From positions 1-64,000 of IMG/VR virus record IMGVR_UViG_3300006921_000010: 64,000 nucleotides of DNA. One strand, written 5' to 3'. Source of the stretch: a virus. Numbering within the stretch: position 1 is the stretch's first letter; every line of letters begins with the position of its first letter. Both the position numbers and the translations under genes were made by a program. Positions 1-9,507 of this stretch are shown here, piece after piece. The notes under the pieces are model-generated. The model was given only the letters and a program-made list of their open reading frames with translations, searched no databases and was not told the origin of the DNA.

Positions 1-354
1 AGGATTAAATTGTCCAGGGGTATTTGGTGTATATCCCCATTGTTGATTATACTGTTGTAAACTTGTTCTAACTCTTTCCCTTTGTTGTTCATCTCTCGCT
101 CTTTTACTCCAATAGGCGGCTATCTTTCTATCTAATAGAGCCATTTCTATGTAGTCATTCAATACGAGGTCAAACATCGCTTTCATTACTAAGATGCCTC
201 CAATCGTCATTAGACCAAACACTACTGCGTGAGCATAGTGTGAGAATGCTAATAGATTACCAAACTCCGCATAAAAGAATACGTTTACTCCACATATTGC
301 CCCTACGAACAATATTGTCATTACTAATTTTGTGTCTTTACCTAATGCCGGCAT
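1..354 (-). CDS. Two-TM membrane or virion protein (3' end cut by window)
   Basis: I read this from the sequence; it starts at ATG 354 with CTAGGAG just upstream and stays open to base 1, giving 118 residues without a stop. Two hydrophobic segments (about residues 9-30 and 36-58) are followed by a basic, glutamine-rich region. It is the most downstream visible gene of the minus-strand virion operon. It could be a holin-like or virion membrane protein; the family is not recognised. Confidence 0.75.
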   Translation of the reverse strand, partial: MPALGKDTKLVMTILFVGAICGVNVFFYAEFGNLLAFSHYAHAVVFGLMTIGGILVMKAMFDLVLNDYIEMALLDRKIAAYWSKRARDEQQRERVRTSLQQYNQQWGYTPNTPGQFNP

Positions 355-366
355 ATATATTTTCTC

Positions 367-717
367 CTAGTTATATTGAGCAGAAACTGAAACTTTTACT
401 TTCGTTCCTGCGCCCGTAACTAGAACATATAGTCCATCATTTATTATAGCACCATGCATGTCAAAATCAAGATTTTCTTTGGTTGAACCCACGAATACTC
501 TGTGAATTAGTTTACCATTAAATGCACTTGCACCCGCACCATCAATAAAATCAATCTGCATTGCAGTTGTTTGATTATTACTAACCTTAAGTGAAACTAT
601 CTTTTGTCTACCTGTAATTAGTTGTACCGCTTGCCTACCTGCTGTGCCATTAATTGTTGCATCGCTGGCAGCCGATAAAAATACATGTGTTTTAGTTGCT
701 ATTGACCCACTACCCAT
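367..717 (-). CDS. Small putative virion protein, beta-rich
   Basis: A 116-residue protein rich in Gly, Ala, Val and Thr with alternating hydrophobic residues, suggesting an all-beta fold. It ends 13 bases before the next gene and lies downstream of the major capsid gene, where head-decoration or head-tail joining proteins are common. No family is recognised, so the structural role is inferred from position only. Confidence 0.7.
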   Translation of the reverse strand: MGSGSIATKTHVFLSAASDATINGTAGRQAVQLITGRQKIVSLKVSNNQTTAMQIDFIDGAGASAFNGKLIHRVFVGSTKENLDFDMHGAIINDGLYVLVTGAGTKVKVSVSAQYN

Positions 718-761
718 AAATATCAGTCCTCCTCTAAATCTTTCACATTATGCTATACTTA

Positions 762-1142
762 TTAAAGTTCTGAATCTTCCAAAGTCTTCTTTAAAACTAA
801 AGGTTTAGGTTTTTTAACTTCTTCTTTAGGTTTAGTTTCTGTCTTAGGTTCTACCTTTTTCTTTGGTATTATTGTCTTTTTTGGTTTAACTGTAAACATT
901 TTATCTAGTGTTTCAGATAGTGTTTTACCTTTAAACTCTCTTTGTAGCCATTTGTATTGGCCTTCACTGCAAGTATTGAGTGTTGCTCTATCTGAAGCAT
1001 CGAATGTAATTTTAAAATCAGTATCGCCTAAATAGACTAACGCAAGTTTTGCATCTACGGTCAATGTTTCCTTTGGGGATATTGAACCGCCCTTAACTAA
1101 TGAACGATTTCGCTCATTTCCTGTATATTGTATTTTTGCCAT
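762..1142 (-). CDS. Small protein with Lys/Pro/Glu-rich tail, putative virion component
   Basis: The chosen start is the ATG at 1142 (MAKIQYTG), preceded by AAGGTG at good spacing; an upstream extension to 1169 lacks a comparable site. The 126-residue product has a compact N-terminal region (about 1-85) and a low-complexity C-terminus rich in KP, KE and TK. Similar N-terminal MAKIQYTG sequences occur in small proteins next to phage capsid genes, but I cannot name the family with confidence. Confidence 0.7.
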   Translation of the reverse strand: MAKIQYTGNERNRSLVKGGSISPKETLTVDAKLALVYLGDTDFKITFDASDRATLNTCSEGQYKWLQREFKGKTLSETLDKMFTVKPKKTIIPKKKVEPKTETKPKEEVKKPKPLVLKKTLEDSEL

Positions 1143-1169
1143 GTTTTCACCTTGTAAAGTCGTAACCAA

Positions 1170-1200
1170 TGGCCTCCCGATTAAGGGAGACCAAAGGCCA
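1170..1200. promoter_or_regulatory. Intergenic hairpin between two capsid-region genes
   Basis: CTCCC (1174-1178) pairs with GGGAG (1185-1189) around a GATTAA loop, and TGGCC (1170-1174) can pair with GGCCA (1196-1200). It fills most of the gap between the genes at 762 and 1215. It may be an mRNA processing or partial termination element; no long T-tract follows on the minus strand. Confidence 0.45.
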
Positions 1201-1214
1201 CATTACTACTCCTT

Positions 1215-1550
1215 TCAGAGTATTCCGTAAACACGAAGTCTAACCATACCTTCATCACCTGTTCCGCTTTGTTGAGCATCACCTGCATTTAAGGCAAGTT
1301 TAAAACTTGTTCCGCTTAAATATGCACCGTCTGTATCAAGCACTGCTGATGCAGTGTGAGTTAATTGCTCACAACCTGTCACCAATACAGCGTTAATACG
1401 GCTTAAGCCAAGTGAAGCCGCCGTTACGGTTACTCCACCTTGCACGTATGCAGTTATATTTACTGAAGCATCCACAAGATATTCATCACCATGCACTCTT
1501 GGTGTAGTCATACCTTTATGGTCTGCTAACAATTTAACTACGTGTGTCAT
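1215..1550 (-). CDS. Small putative virion protein next to the major capsid gene
   Basis: A 111-residue protein (starts MTHVVKLLADH) with a strong GAGGTGA site before ATG 1550 that overlaps the end of the capsid gene. It is rich in Ala, Thr, Val and Gly, and beta-strand-like. Its place directly after the capsid gene suggests a head-decoration or stabilising protein. Unrecognised by sequence. Confidence 0.75.
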   Translation of the reverse strand: MTHVVKLLADHKGMTTPRVHGDEYLVDASVNITAYVQGGVTVTAASLGLSRINAVLVTGCEQLTHTASAVLDTDGAYLSGTSFKLALNAGDAQQSGTGDEGMVRLRVYGIL

Positions 1551-1561
1551 ACTTAATCACC

Positions 1562-2944
1562 TCAAGCACTTGTTAGGTTTGTTATTTTTCCTTGTCCCTT
1601 AAAGAAAGAGCAACCTGTTTCAGCAATGGTTCGATACATTGCTTGATTACCCAAGTTTCCAACTCCGAATGGGTTTCCGTTATCAATTCCATCCTCAAAG
1701 TATTGGGTTGGTTTCATAACAGATAGCCATAGATGGTCTGTATCAAGAATAAGCATATCGCTTAGTTTATCTGTCTCAGCCGCATTTCCGGTTTTAGGCA
1801 TGTCTTTACATGGTATCAAAGGTATATCATAGTAAGTAGCAACTCTAAATCCTACTTCTGTTCCTTTTACTCCACGAACACCGCCATGTGTTGGTATTAT
1901 TTCTTTTCTGTCTAAGAATCTTTCTTGGCTTTGTAGCAAATCACCTAGATGTTGGATAGTATCATATCCAGTCAAGATAACTTTAGGGCTACCACCGTTT
2001 TCTCTTAATTCTCTTAACATACCGTTTAGTATAGTTAGGGTCAATGGTCTAGCATCTGATGCACCGTATGAAGCACCGAAATCAACCTGTGAATCCATGA
2101 AAGATTCATTAAATGCATTGTTAACTAATTGCCTGTCTGTATTTCCATACAATGTAACTAATTGGTTAATAATTCCACCTGTGGTTGATGCACCTGTATC
2201 AAGTAAAGATGCATCTTCCATTGCTTCAATCTCTTTTGATGATGAAACTACCTTCATTAAAGAAGTATAGTTTGCAGTTACATCAATAACAGCAGAGCCA
2301 TCAGTTTGGTCGTAGTTTTCAAGAGGCATCAATAACATTTTATTCTGCACTTCAGCATGGTGTTTACCCATATCTTCACGAATTAATGCTCTTAAGTCGC
2401 CTACTCCATCGTCAATCTTAGCCATTTCAAGCGCAAGTTCTGAAAACTCAAACATATGAGCAACAGTTTTTGGGCTTGTAAACAAGGTTGTATAACTTGG
2501 TGCCATAGATTTTAATTCAGTTCCTAGTCTTGCATTTTCAACAACACCACCTAGATTATCTATTCTAGGTGCTGAACCACCAATTGCACCTGTTCCTGTT
2601 CCGGCACCAGAATTAATTGTAGCAAACTTACTACCTGAACCACCAGATGGTCTGTCAGTCATTATTCTCCAACCACTTGAAGTATAAGGTCTCTTAGGAA
2701 GCATTGCTAATGCATTAACTTCTTGGTTAAGCATAGACCATACTTTCTTTCCATATACTAGGTTATACAAACTACCTATACCAGTAGCCGCAGTTCCTTG
2801 TGGAGTTTCTGTTCCTCCATGTCCGGTATGTAATCCCATGACTACTCCGGCACTCTTTAACAGCGAGTTACCGCCTAATCCACTTCTACCACCATAGGTA
2901 GATGCTTCTAAATCTTTCATTGTTTTAATATAGTTTGTAGACAT
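1562..2944 (-). CDS. Major capsid protein (HK97-type)
   Basis: A 460-residue protein immediately downstream of a prohead protease gene (2-base gap) and in the same operon as portal and terminase, which is the usual head-gene order of tailed viruses. The long Gly-rich N-terminal arm (about 1-65), the middle region with LALEMAKIDDGVGDL, and the C-terminal part with a short acidic loop are compatible with an HK97 fold. The call rests on length, context and composition; no catalytic motif exists for this family. An unrelated abundant structural protein is the main alternative. Confidence 0.78.
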   Translation of the reverse strand: MSTNYIKTMKDLEASTYGGRSGLGGNSLLKSAGVVMGLHTGHGGTETPQGTAATGIGSLYNLVYGKKVWSMLNQEVNALAMLPKRPYTSSGWRIMTDRPSGGSGSKFATINSGAGTGTGAIGGSAPRIDNLGGVVENARLGTELKSMAPSYTTLFTSPKTVAHMFEFSELALEMAKIDDGVGDLRALIREDMGKHHAEVQNKMLLMPLENYDQTDGSAVIDVTANYTSLMKVVSSSKEIEAMEDASLLDTGASTTGGIINQLVTLYGNTDRQLVNNAFNESFMDSQVDFGASYGASDARPLTLTILNGMLRELRENGGSPKVILTGYDTIQHLGDLLQSQERFLDRKEIIPTHGGVRGVKGTEVGFRVATYYDIPLIPCKDMPKTGNAAETDKLSDMLILDTDHLWLSVMKPTQYFEDGIDNGNPFGVGNLGNQAMYRTIAETGCSFFKGQGKITNLTSA

Positions 2945-2946
2945 AA

Positions 2947-4167
2947 TTAATTTCCTCCTTCATATTGAGCCATAAAGTTATGCACTTCTCCCCAACTCAT
3001 TTCAGCAACATTTATTTCTGGCACTGTAATTGTCTGAGATTTAATGATTTCATCATTTCTTTCAGTAAGGCTCTTTCTAAGGGTAGCGAACTCCTCTCTT
3101 AGTGTTTCAACCTCATTCTTTGCGTCATATTCATTCCTTGCTACTGCGCTTTTACGCACAGATGTTTCATTAATGAAGCGAGACTCAAACTGCTTCTTCA
3201 ATGAATCGTATGCCATCTTTTCAAGTTGTTCTGCCTTGAACGCTTCATACGCTTTTTCTACGTTTGCCGTAGATAGGTCTAAAGTAGAAAACTCATCGTT
3301 TTTCCATTCTTTATACAGTGGCCCAACTTGTGCTGCTTGTGGCAATTTCTTTCCTTGTGATTCCTCACCCATCAATCCAGCCTCAACAAACCCTTCTGGC
3401 CCACTTCTTCCTTTTCTCTCACTATCGTAGTTAGACAATTCTAACTCCGATTTATCGTCTGCATCATTATCAGCCATTTCCATTTCTTCGCCCTTAGAAG
3501 GCATGCCTTCTTCATTGGTGTCCATGTATTCTGCTTTCTCTTCAACAGGCATCTCTTCCTTTTTCTCTTTCTGGAGAGAATCAACTTGCTTCATTAACTC
3601 GTTTATCTCGCCCAGAGTTTTTTCCAATCTATCACTCATGGTATCTTTCTCCTCCTTTAGAATATCAAACTTTGCTTCGGGGTTAATCCCCTTTTCGCAG
3701 ATTGTTACTTCATGGAGTTCTAATTTATCTATTTCGTTATACTCGCCTAATTCCTTAGTCGAGGTTTTCCTCTTAGATAATGCTTGGCCGCCTATACTAA
3801 ATGACCGTAGGGTTCCTTTACGAATACCCCTTGAGATTTCTTTTGCTTTTTCTATGTCATCTCTTAACTTAATAACAACATAGAAACCAACATCGTCTAC
3901 TTGAGTTTTATGTAAACTCCCGTTTTTATCACGATATTGTTCTATTACTTCTCCAACTTGCACGTTAGAATGGTTAGACATTACATTTCTATACTTCTTA
4001 ACTTCCATATATTTTTGGACTGCATCTTGTAAAGCACTTAAAGTAATCAAATCATTTTGTTTGTCTACTACTTCAATAGAAGCATATCCACCAATAACTA
4101 AATCATCAGATTTAAGAATAGAAAAACTACCCTTAGTATCAGACCGAAGCATTGTAGACTGCGCCAT
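2947..4167 (-). CDS. Prohead protease fused to a scaffold-like domain
   Basis: The N-terminal 190 residues look like the HK97/XkdF (S78-like) prohead protease: IGGYASIEVVDKQNDLIT near residue 26, a candidate catalytic His in NVMSNHSN (about residue 66), a candidate Ser in LRSFSIGG (about 122), and ELHEVTICEKGINPEA. The C-terminal half is charged and coiled-coil-like (many E, K, D), as expected of a scaffold that is cleaved during maturation. It lies directly upstream of the capsid gene. In the cell it would process capsid and internal proteins inside the prohead. Confidence 0.85.
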   Translation of the reverse strand: MAQSTMLRSDTKGSFSILKSDDLVIGGYASIEVVDKQNDLITLSALQDAVQKYMEVKKYRNVMSNHSNVQVGEVIEQYRDKNGSLHKTQVDDVGFYVVIKLRDDIEKAKEISRGIRKGTLRSFSIGGQALSKRKTSTKELGEYNEIDKLELHEVTICEKGINPEAKFDILKEEKDTMSDRLEKTLGEINELMKQVDSLQKEKKEEMPVEEKAEYMDTNEEGMPSKGEEMEMADNDADDKSELELSNYDSERKGRSGPEGFVEAGLMGEESQGKKLPQAAQVGPLYKEWKNDEFSTLDLSTANVEKAYEAFKAEQLEKMAYDSLKKQFESRFINETSVRKSAVARNEYDAKNEVETLREEFATLRKSLTERNDEIIKSQTITVPEINVAEMSWGEVHNFMAQYEGGN

Positions 4168-4206
4168 TATCTTCAGGTGTTAAACAACTACTATATTAAG
4201 TAAGTT

Positions 4207-6738
4207 CTATTCAGATATTAACATGTCTAATTTTTTAAACCTATCTTTGGATAAATCCCATACACCCTTATCTTCTGTATCATCTAGCATCTTTTGTTTA
4301 TATCCTGTCCATACTAGCCATGTATCTTGTTTTTTAACAGGAACTACTCGGAAATGTAATCTAGTTTCAAACTTATCTCCATTAATTCTATATTCATGAT
4401 AACCATCCTTTTGAACACCTAACTCTATTTTACCTCTATCAAGCAGTTTACCACCATTAACCTTAGTTGCTATTTGTGCAGGGTATTTACCTGCTTTACC
4501 AAATAGATTGAATATATCTTCTGTATCGTCTAAATTAATATTCCAAGCCATTTGTTTATTATTAACATCTATAATTAAATCTATGTTACCATCTTCTGTT
4601 TTAACTATTTTGAATATACCTTCCTTTTCATCTGGTTCTTCCTTAGATATATGGTCGTCATTAAAAGTATATTTTCCACTATTTGCTAAAAACTCAAACT
4701 CGGTTTGGTCGTTCATCCAATTTTTTAATTTTCTTGGTGATAGTTTTGACTTAGTGCTTTTATCATCAGACCATAAATCATTAGCCAACGAAGGATTTTC
4801 TTTTACAATAAACTCTAATATTTCTTTTACATCCTTTCCTTGTTGATTAGGGTCTTTTATTTTGAGCCATTCCTTTATTGTTCCTCTTGCTTCAGAAGTT
4901 TTAGTTTTAGTTATCTGAGTTAATTGTTCTTTCCAAGAATCAATATCAACCAAAGCATTCTTTTCCATTAATGAATCTCCTTCAAATCCATATATTGTAA
5001 ACCCGTCATAGTCCCCTTTTAGAATAATATCTGCTGTTCCATGAATACCATCAGTTATTGTATATTTCAATAAAGCATCTTGAATATCATAGGCTAATGA
5101 TTTTCTACTTTCTGTTGATAATAATTCTAACGTGATTAGTTTTTCTGGTGATTCTACTTCTGGTATTTCTATAACCTTAGCAGAAAACAAACTATATCCT
5201 GTGCCTTTTCTTTTTACTTCATCAACTTTAACTCTTACAATAGAACCAATATCCACATTTTCTTTAGTGTTTAATGCTTTACCAACAGGAAGGTATGTCT
5301 TTCCTTCGATTTCTGTGCCATTATGTTCTCTTGATTCTTCTCCAGAAAGTGGCCCCACTCCAACTGTATAAGAATATAAATTAGATTTAGTTTTCTTTTT
5401 ATCTAACACTATTACATCTAAATCTACAAACTTCTTCCATTTAACCCACTTAGGATTTTTCTTACTACCTATGTAATAAGTAGATTCAATATCTTTAATT
5501 ACAACTCCTTCTGAAGTAGGAGAGTCCATAATATCTTTAGAATACTTTTTTACTTCTTGTAATGAATCTGCTATTCTAGTGTTTTTCTTATTAGGAAAAT
5601 ATAATTCATCTGATGATTGTTGAGAGTATTGATAAAACAAAATGTTTATTCTTTCTCTTAATGGGTCATCACATATATTCTTATCTTCATGGTGCATAAT
5701 ATCAAACACTCTAGCCTTTAATACTGCATCTTTATATTTGCCTTTGAATAAATGAGCAATAGTATCTGCTCTATGTAATGGTTCTTTATTGTCGTATAGT
5801 ATAAGTTCAGCATCTAAAATACAATCACCAAACTGTTTGGCTTTCATTCTATCTACTACTTTATCACATTTATCTGTAATGTCTTTTTCATTGTAAGTAT
5901 ATATTTTAATTTGTTCATTCATTTTATGTATTTGTATTCTAATGCCGTCATACTTTTCTTGCACTACAAACTCTCCACTAAACCCTTTCAACTCTTTCAT
6001 ATCATTTATTTCAAATATACGATACATTGGTTTGTTTGGTATTATAAAATTAATTTCTGCTTTTTCTTCATCACTTTTCTTTAAATCTAATTGAATCAAT
6101 TTAGTCCAACTACTCTCATCATTTTCGACAAGATATACTTCTTCTAGTATTTTTAAAGCACCTTTAAACTTAGGCTTAACTCTATCAGTATCAACATCAT
6201 CACCATAATGTTCTATAATATATAGTGGAATATCATCAATTGCTAAATCAAGTCCTGTTGAACCTTCTGTAACTATATCAGGTAAATGACCTTTAGCCGC
6301 CCATGATTTTTCTCCGATAGCATGAGCATGTGAACGTAATGCATAATGAATAAATGCGGCATATAACTCAGGCCTTTTTATTATATTAGGAATCACCTTG
6401 TTTCCCATTTGAGTAGTAAAAGGGTCATTTACTTCTGTGGAGTTAAATCTTAGATTTTTAATCTGTTTAAATAATTCCTTTGCTTGATGAGATTCTGCGT
6501 CTTTTACTTCTTTAGCAAATACAACATCTTCTTCTAAGTATCTTTTTAATTCCCTAGAAAAATCATTTAACCCATCAAAGTCTTCTCTTATCTTATCAAT
6601 AGATTTACTCCATGCTGTCCCAAAGGATTTAGTATCTTCTTTAGCAGACAAATAATTGTATCTAGTATCTTCAAAAAAGTCTAGCACTCGCTTTGTAAGT
6701 GCATCCTTTTTATCTTTAAAGACCCCAGAAATAGGCAA
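4207..6738 (-). CDS. Large ATP-dependent DNA ligase in the virion operon
   Basis: The start is TTG 6738, with GAGGGAT placed correctly upstream. The 843-residue protein has an N-terminal extension (1-230), then an adenylation core: motif I EKYDGIRIQIH (Lys nucleophile near 264), ILDAELILYD, SEGVVIKDIES and WVKWKKF. An OB-like segment and about 320 further residues follow, ending in a beta-rich part (FETRLHFRVVPVK) with faint likeness to a LigD phosphoesterase module. It would seal nicks in DNA. Its place among head genes, separate from the replication ligase at 51489, suggests repair or end-processing of packaged DNA; that role is inference. Confidence 0.88.
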   Translation of the reverse strand: MPISGVFKDKKDALTKRVLDFFEDTRYNYLSAKEDTKSFGTAWSKSIDKIREDFDGLNDFSRELKRYLEEDVVFAKEVKDAESHQAKELFKQIKNLRFNSTEVNDPFTTQMGNKVIPNIIKRPELYAAFIHYALRSHAHAIGEKSWAAKGHLPDIVTEGSTGLDLAIDDIPLYIIEHYGDDVDTDRVKPKFKGALKILEEVYLVENDESSWTKLIQLDLKKSDEEKAEINFIIPNKPMYRIFEINDMKELKGFSGEFVVQEKYDGIRIQIHKMNEQIKIYTYNEKDITDKCDKVVDRMKAKQFGDCILDAELILYDNKEPLHRADTIAHLFKGKYKDAVLKARVFDIMHHEDKNICDDPLRERINILFYQYSQQSSDELYFPNKKNTRIADSLQEVKKYSKDIMDSPTSEGVVIKDIESTYYIGSKKNPKWVKWKKFVDLDVIVLDKKKTKSNLYSYTVGVGPLSGEESREHNGTEIEGKTYLPVGKALNTKENVDIGSIVRVKVDEVKRKGTGYSLFSAKVIEIPEVESPEKLITLELLSTESRKSLAYDIQDALLKYTITDGIHGTADIILKGDYDGFTIYGFEGDSLMEKNALVDIDSWKEQLTQITKTKTSEARGTIKEWLKIKDPNQQGKDVKEILEFIVKENPSLANDLWSDDKSTKSKLSPRKLKNWMNDQTEFEFLANSGKYTFNDDHISKEEPDEKEGIFKIVKTEDGNIDLIIDVNNKQMAWNINLDDTEDIFNLFGKAGKYPAQIATKVNGGKLLDRGKIELGVQKDGYHEYRINGDKFETRLHFRVVPVKKQDTWLVWTGYKQKMLDDTEDKGVWDLSKDRFKKLDMLISE

Positions 6739-6747
6739 TTCTATCCC

Positions 6748-7236
6748 TCAGTCTAATTTGGTGGGGTCTCCACCATAACCATAATCGTATTTATTTAAAA
6801 AATCTCCTACTTTATCTTCAAAAATAGAAAGTTGATTTATTGTTTTTTGCACTTCACCTACTATTTGGGTAGGAATGTCTTTTTTATTTTCATTAAAGAA
6901 TACTTTTAATTTATGTGGCATTTCGTTTTCCATAATTTCTCCATAAATTGTCCCAAGAACACTTTCATTTTTTGGCCGTGTCATATATCCATCTTCATCT
7001 TCAAATGGTCTCCTAGATTCTTTAGAAATTACTTCATCTCTAATCTTAGTCTTTTCTTCATCACTACCTTTAGCATCAGGAACCTTTGTTGCTTTAGGTC
7101 GGCTCAATTTAACTTCTTCACCTGTTAAATCATCTTCATTAAAATCATCATAATTACCTATTAATTCAACTGCTTTTTCTGCGGCTTTCTTTAGCAATTC
7201 TGCTATCTTTTCATCTTTTGTTACTTTTTCTGGCAT
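6748..7236 (-). CDS. Acidic, charged hypothetical protein
   Basis: A 162-residue, highly charged, mostly helical protein that overlaps the gene at 7236 by one base and ends 10 bases before the ligase start. It has no tryptophan tag and no recognised domain. Membership of the virion operon is the only functional clue. Confidence 0.75.
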   Translation of the reverse strand: MPEKVTKDEKIAELLKKAAEKAVELIGNYDDFNEDDLTGEEVKLSRPKATKVPDAKGSDEEKTKIRDEVISKESRRPFEDEDGYMTRPKNESVLGTIYGEIMENEMPHKLKVFFNENKKDIPTQIVGEVQKTINQLSIFEDKVGDFLNKYDYGYGGDPTKLD

Positions 7237-7478
7237 TAATAACCACCTTCTAATTTAGATACCATTTTACCAATATCTTCCCAATCCATCTTTGCTATCC
7301 TATCTACTTCGCTACCGCTTGCATTAGAATTATCAATAGATGGAGTAGGTGTATTTACTACTACAAACCCTGATTTCATCAGAATATTATCTTTATCATA
7401 AACTGCATTCTCTAATTTATTTACTTTATCTACTAATGTCTTTAACAACATTAACATCTCATTATTTTCTTCACTCAT
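7236..7478 (-). CDS. Small hypothetical protein with N-terminal coiled coil
   Basis: An 80-residue product (MSEENNEMLMLLKTLVDKVNKLE) with a clear heptad-like N-terminus over residues 1-28. It overlaps both neighbours, so it is translated in a coupled block. Unrecognised; perhaps an oligomerisation or chaperone-like factor for virion assembly. Confidence 0.75.
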   Translation of the reverse strand: MSEENNEMLMLLKTLVDKVNKLENAVYDKDNILMKSGFVVVNTPTPSIDNSNASGSEVDRIAKMDWEDIGKMVSKLEGGY

Positions 7479-7815
7479 CTTTTTCCTCTCCTAAATCGCC
7501 TTTGCTTTTTGGATATACCATTCCTCTTAATTGACGGTATAGAATCTCATAATCTTTTCTTAATTCAGCCGCCCTTGCTACTAAATCTGTATTTCTTTCT
7601 GCCATAGAATCCATTTTCTTTTGCATAGGTTTAGATTTATTCATTGGTAAATTATTTAATTCATCTAATAAATCTCCTAATTTAGTAAAATCTTGTCCCA
7701 TATATTCAGAGGGTTGGACTGACTGTAATACTTTTTTAATCTTCTTTTTCTGTTTAGGGTCTGCTTTATCAAGCATCGGACTATTAGATTTACTAAGTAT
7801 ATCAACCCAACTCAT
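7471..7815 (-). CDS. Tagged helical virion-operon protein (MSWVDILS)
   Basis: A 114-residue, Lys-rich, helical protein. Its first residues, MSWVDILS, are a member of the M-x-W-x-x-[IL]-L-K tag family found on many proteins of this operon. It overlaps the genes at both ends (ATGA type). No enzymatic motif is visible. Confidence 0.78.
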   Translation of the reverse strand: MSWVDILSKSNSPMLDKADPKQKKKIKKVLQSVQPSEYMGQDFTKLGDLLDELNNLPMNKSKPMQKKMDSMAERNTDLVARAAELRKDYEILYRQLRGMVYPKSKGDLGEEKDE

Positions 7816-9278
7816 TTTTTATCCCTCTTTTCTTGAAGTGCTTTAACTCTAGCCCTAAGTGTTTCTATGTCTGAAGTGACGCTCAAAGGAGGTTCCTTAT
7901 CAGGCTTTCTAATACTAGCAGTTTCACTCTTATCTTCTTCTGGTGTTAAATTACCTTTTGCTCTTTCAGCATCCATTCTTTCTTCTGCCGCCCTTTCTCT
8001 ATTTTTAAGATTCTCTAACTTCTGTCTTTCGTTTTTCTTATCTTGGTTGATTTGACCTGTATATTTATTATAGTGTTGTATTGTTTCTTTAATTTGTTTA
8101 TAGTCTTCTTTAATTCTTTCTTCTCTACCAGTATCAACTTCAATATTTAATTGTTTATCTGATAACATTTCTGCAAGTTTATTGTAAGCGATAAACATAG
8201 ACCTTAATCTTTTGTAGTCGCTTTCTATCTCTTTAACAATTTTCTTGTATTCTTGACCTGCTAATTTTTCTCTACTAATGTCTTCTCTTTCACTAGCAGA
8301 AAGTGCATTCCATGAAACATCTATTTTACTTTCCATGCCTTTACTACTCCATTCACTTATCCTGTTCGTTTTATCATTAGCCTCATCATATTCTTCAAAT
8401 GTATCTTTAAAATCAATCATTATTTCATCCCAAGTATCAATCATATCTGAAATACTTTCTGATAAATAATTTATATCCGACTTGCTTTTTGCACCTTGAA
8501 ATCTATACCTATCTTGATTAATTAATTTGATTAGGTTCTCCAATGAGTTTTTCTTTCCATCAGATATTAATTTATATTCTCTAACTAATGCCTTTCTATC
8601 AGGTCTTTGATTACCGCTAAGTATTTCTATTCTCTTCATTACCTTTTCATATAAATCAGTTGGTTTATATGTGCCATCCTCTTTCTGCTCAATTAATTTA
8701 TTATATATATCAGGGTGCATTAGTCTAAGTCCGGTGTTAGCCATACGCTCAAATATTAATAATTGTTTAGTAGTTAATATTTTTTTATCATATAATGAGT
8801 TTTGTAATGAAACAGATATTTTACTTCCTTCTTCTACTCTTTTTATTAAAGTTAATAGAGTGCTTTCATTAGAAGTTAGATTCCTTCTTATTTCTTTTTC
8901 AGAAGTATCTTCTTCATCAAAAAAAGATTGTAGGTTTCTAAATAAATCTTCTGGGATGTTTGGTTTTATTTGCCAAAGAGATGACATAATTACTGAATTA
9001 TTTGCTTTACCTTTTCGATTTCTACCGCTAGGGGTAATTAGTGTCTCCTTATCGAACCCATATGTATTATCCTCACCTAAAGTATGTTCTTTTAAATCTA
9101 ACATTACTCTACCTTGAACTTTAGGTTTTGCTTTACTGAAAAACTCTCTAACTTGTTCTGTGGTATATGGTCTAATAACAGATTGGTTACGTTCAAGTCT
9201 ATCAAAAATCTTATCTTCAACAGAAGTAGATTTTAAGATATTACTATCTCTTATTAAAAAACCATCTAAAAATGACAT
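7812..9278 (-). CDS. Coiled-coil hypothetical protein, putative internal virion protein
   Basis: A 488-residue protein dominated by charged helices; the region from about residue 330 onward (LKNRERAAEERMDAERAK) is predicted coiled coil. It has no tag and no known domain. It overlaps the tagged 114-residue gene by four bases. Confidence 0.75.
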   Translation of the reverse strand: MSFLDGFLIRDSNILKSTSVEDKIFDRLERNQSVIRPYTTEQVREFFSKAKPKVQGRVMLDLKEHTLGEDNTYGFDKETLITPSGRNRKGKANNSVIMSSLWQIKPNIPEDLFRNLQSFFDEEDTSEKEIRRNLTSNESTLLTLIKRVEEGSKISVSLQNSLYDKKILTTKQLLIFERMANTGLRLMHPDIYNKLIEQKEDGTYKPTDLYEKVMKRIEILSGNQRPDRKALVREYKLISDGKKNSLENLIKLINQDRYRFQGAKSKSDINYLSESISDMIDTWDEIMIDFKDTFEEYDEANDKTNRISEWSSKGMESKIDVSWNALSASEREDISREKLAGQEYKKIVKEIESDYKRLRSMFIAYNKLAEMLSDKQLNIEVDTGREERIKEDYKQIKETIQHYNKYTGQINQDKKNERQKLENLKNRERAAEERMDAERAKGNLTPEEDKSETASIRKPDKEPPLSVTSDIETLRARVKALQEKRDKK

Positions 9279-9287
9279 TTATATCAC

Positions 9288-9506
9288 CTAAAAGGGTAAA
9301 CTTCCCATCTTATTACTTCTTTTCTTCTTTGGCTTTCCAATATAGTCAGGCACTTCTGCACTATCTGGTCTTGTTATACTCTTTGCTTCAGGGTCTACCC
9401 CAATAAAGTCAAAGTTTCTATTCTCTGGTTTTTCAACAGAGTTTCTTTCTTCATTTCTTTTTTTAGTTAATTCTTCTCTTAACTGTCTTGTTGTTTTTTC
9501 TGTCAT
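9288..9506 (-). CDS. Small basic hypothetical protein
   Basis: The start ATG 9506 (MTEKTTRQLREEL) has GGGAGAT eight bases upstream and lies directly after the stop of the previous gene at 9508; a longer frame extending upstream would overlap that gene fully and is rejected. The 72-residue product has a charged helix and a C-terminus of KKKRSNKMG. Function unknown. Confidence 0.7.
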   Translation of the reverse strand: MTEKTTRQLREELTKKRNEERNSVEKPENRNFDFIGVDPEAKSITRPDSAEVPDYIGKPKKKRSNKMGSLPF

Positions 9507-9507
9507 T

